This document shows positions 5,239 to 6,037 of a stretch of 6,037 nucleotides of DNA, piece by piece (position 1 is the stretch's first letter; every line of letters starts with the position of its first letter). Both the position numbers and the translations under genes were made by a program. The stretch is from Nitrososphaera sp. UBA217. Its GTDB lineage: Archaea; Thermoproteota; Nitrososphaeria; Nitrososphaerales; Nitrososphaeraceae. The notes under the pieces were generated by a model, which had not been told where the DNA came from, made no database searches, and was given only the letters and a program-made list of their open reading frames with translations. The stretch spans positions 28,480-34,516 of the forward strand of contig DAOL01000046.1 in the NCBI GenBank assembly GCA_002501845.1, written 5' to 3'.

Positions 5239-5834
5239 TTATGTAGGTCGAGCATTGTTACCTTACCATTTGGCTCAACTTCCTTGAACACCAGGGCTTG
5301 GAACTTGTATAGTTTTGACTCAGGGTCGAGCAACGCGTCTAGCGGCGCCCCGGCCTTGTAGCAGATGTTGGCAAGGTATTCGTCGATGTTCCAGTTTAGC
5401 TCTCGTGGCACCTGCGGCAGCAAGAGTCCTGAACCGTAGCGCCAGCGCAAGATAAGTCCATCTCTTCCGATCTTGATCCCTTTTTTGTATTCCGCGGGCC
5501 TGGTCATGACCTCCTCGGGTGTGGTCAGCACGCTCACCTCAAATATTATGCTGTCCAGCTCACGCCTGTCAAGTGGTGGAAAGCGCGGATCTTCGGTGGC
5601 AGCAGCAATAGCGGCATCTACCACTGACTGGTGCAGTTTTTTATCCGGCAACGGAAAGCCTATGCAGCCACGCAGATGCTCTTCCTTGTTCCTTGTCAGG
5701 TAGTTGAGCGTGACAAATACGCCGGCCATGTCCGCGTCTTGATCAGGCCTAATTACAACCGATTTCTGTAGATAAGTTTCAACGGCCTTTCTGGCCAGTC
5801 TGACAAGCTCTGTACCCTCGCTCTCAGAGATCAA
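5232..5834 (-). CDS. AMMECR1 domain protein
   Basis: 200-residue protein of the AMMECR1 family, conserved from archaea to humans, whose biochemical role is still unsettled. Length matches archaeal single-domain members (about 200). Seen: a helical N-terminus (SEGTELVRLARKAVETYL); the signature LRGCIG (54-59) followed by FPLPDKKL; the helix DAAIAAATEDPRFPPL (73-88), typical of the family; the strand FEVSVLTTPEEV (98-109); GRDGLILRWRYGSGLLLPQVP (123-143, quoted as an identifier only in part: GLLLPQV); and CYKAG (158-162) near the end. The conserved Cys (C57, in LRGCIG) is present and is considered a candidate active residue in the family. The start must be TTG at 5834: an in-frame TGA lies four codons upstream and there is no ATG or GTG between, while no later start codon precedes the conserved helix. 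A TATA-like element 27 nt upstream supports a leaderless TTG start. It is followed after 6 nt (from its stop to the alternative TTG) by the glycosyltransferase gene, suggesting co-transcription. Confidence 0.93.
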   Translation of the reverse strand: MISESEGTELVRLARKAVETYLQKSVVIRPDQDADMAGVFVTLNYLTRNKEEHLRGCIGFPLPDKKLHQSVVDAAIAAATEDPRFPPLDRRELDSIIFEVSVLTTPEEVMTRPAEYKKGIKIGRDGLILRWRYGSGLLLPQVPRELNWNIDEYLANICYKAGAPLDALLDPESKLYKFQALVFKEVEPNGKVTMLDLHNI

Positions 5835-5856
5835 TATGGCGATTCACGTCAGACAG

Positions 5857-5865
5857 ATTAAAAAA
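5857..5865 (-). promoter_or_regulatory. TATA-like element of the AMMECR1 gene
   Basis: The minus strand reads TTTTTTAAT, centred about 27 nt before the TTG start, so the transcript should begin within a few bases of the start codon. The element is T-rich rather than a classic TATA, so confidence is moderate. An 8-bp palindrome TACCGGTA (5875-5882) lies 10 nt upstream and could be a regulator site. Confidence 0.45.
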
Positions 5866-5937
5866 TCATGTCCTTACCGGTATTTTGTTACAGTACTCGT
5901 GATTACCGACCAAAGAAGCAGATTGGGGTTGAAAGAC

Positions 5938-5944
5938 ATATTAA
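5938..5944 (+). promoter_or_regulatory. TATA-like element of the zinc-ribbon gene
   Basis: ATATTAA preceded by GAAAGAC, centred 28 nt before the ATG at 5969. The spacing repeats that of the other promoters in the window and predicts an mRNA with little or no leader. It forms a divergent promoter pair with the AMMECR1 promoter about 80 bp away. Confidence 0.5.
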
Positions 5945-5968
5945 CTGTATTTGTCAACCTACCGCCAT

Positions 5969-6037
5969 ATGATGAACTGTCCCTCCTGCGGAGCAATCAT
6001 GGTGTGGCTGAATGGTTCTGTCCTGCACGACCCGCCC
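5969..6037 (+). CDS. Small zinc-ribbon protein, N-terminal 23 codons (cut by window edge)
   Basis: The frame opens at ATG ATG (5969-5974) and runs off the right edge: MMNCPSCGAIMVWLNGSVLH, then DPP. The CPSCG knuckle (CX2C, residues 4-7) marks the first half of a zinc ribbon; a second CX2C would be expected within the next 15-20 residues beyond the window. The segment VWLNGSVLHDPP after the first knuckle suggests a short beta hairpin. Such proteins may bind nucleic acid or a protein partner; no function can be assigned. Either of the two ATGs could be used; the first is 28 nt, the second 31 nt from the TATA-like element. It is divergent from the AMMECR1 gene, so it has its own promoter. Confidence 0.72.
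   Translation, partial: MMNCPSCGAIMVWLNGSVLHDPP

Noticed and set aside
5874..5908. Direct repeat TTACCG (5874-5879 and 5903-5908) in the divergent promoter region
   Set aside because: Six-base repeat 29 bp apart; too short to distinguish from chance without comparison to relatives.
1..6037. CRISPR array, insertion sequence, integrase or toxin-antitoxin content
   Set aside because: No repeated spacer-sized units, no transposase or integrase motifs and no terminal inverted repeats were seen; the genes look like core chromosomal genes.

Overview
The window looks archaeal. It carries an archaeal-type uS15, a KEOPS Pcc1-like subunit, an archaeal RecJ/GAN-type DHH protein and an AMMECR1-domain protein. 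Nearly every transcription unit begins with an A/T-rich TATA-like element centred 25-30 nt before its start codon, the layout expected of archaeal promoters with leaderless or very short-leader mRNAs. The moderate GC content and the gene content fit a soil-type ammonia-oxidising archaeon (Nitrososphaerota, Nitrososphaera-like). That placement is inference from recall, not from a search.

Region 1 (1-3118, minus strand) is a four-gene information-processing operon in the order rpsO/rps15, DHH exonuclease-like gene, pcc1-like gene, serS (cut by the window edge). Spacing is tight: 11 nt, 4 nt, then a 1-nt TAATG overlap. It links ribosome assembly, nucleic-acid processing, tRNA t6A modification (KEOPS) and serine tRNA charging. 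One promoter lies just before rps15.

Region 2 (3087-3880, plus strand) holds two small single-gene units, each with its own TATA element and its own T-rich terminator. The first encodes a 121-residue protein with a signal peptide, a short extracytoplasmic domain with two cysteines, and a C-terminal membrane helix. The second encodes an 80-residue protein with one membrane helix and a charged C-terminal tail. Its codon use is strongly biased towards C-ending codons, as in highly expressed genes. They are the least explained part of the window. They are candidates for the AOA-specific ammonia monooxygenase accessory subunits (AmoY/AmoZ type), but this must be tested by homology search.

Region 3 (3881-5868, minus strand) starts with a convergent non-coding gap that contains a hairpin plus T-run terminator. 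Upstream of it are a MurG/UGT-like glycosyltransferase gene and an AMMECR1-domain gene, separated by only a stop codon and a few bases and lying in the same frame. A TATA-like element inside the end of the AMMECR1 gene could drive the glycosyltransferase separately.

Region 4 (5869-6037) is a divergent promoter region followed by the first 23 codons of a small zinc-ribbon protein on the plus strand. I found no tRNA, rRNA, CRISPR array, insertion sequence or tandem repeat.
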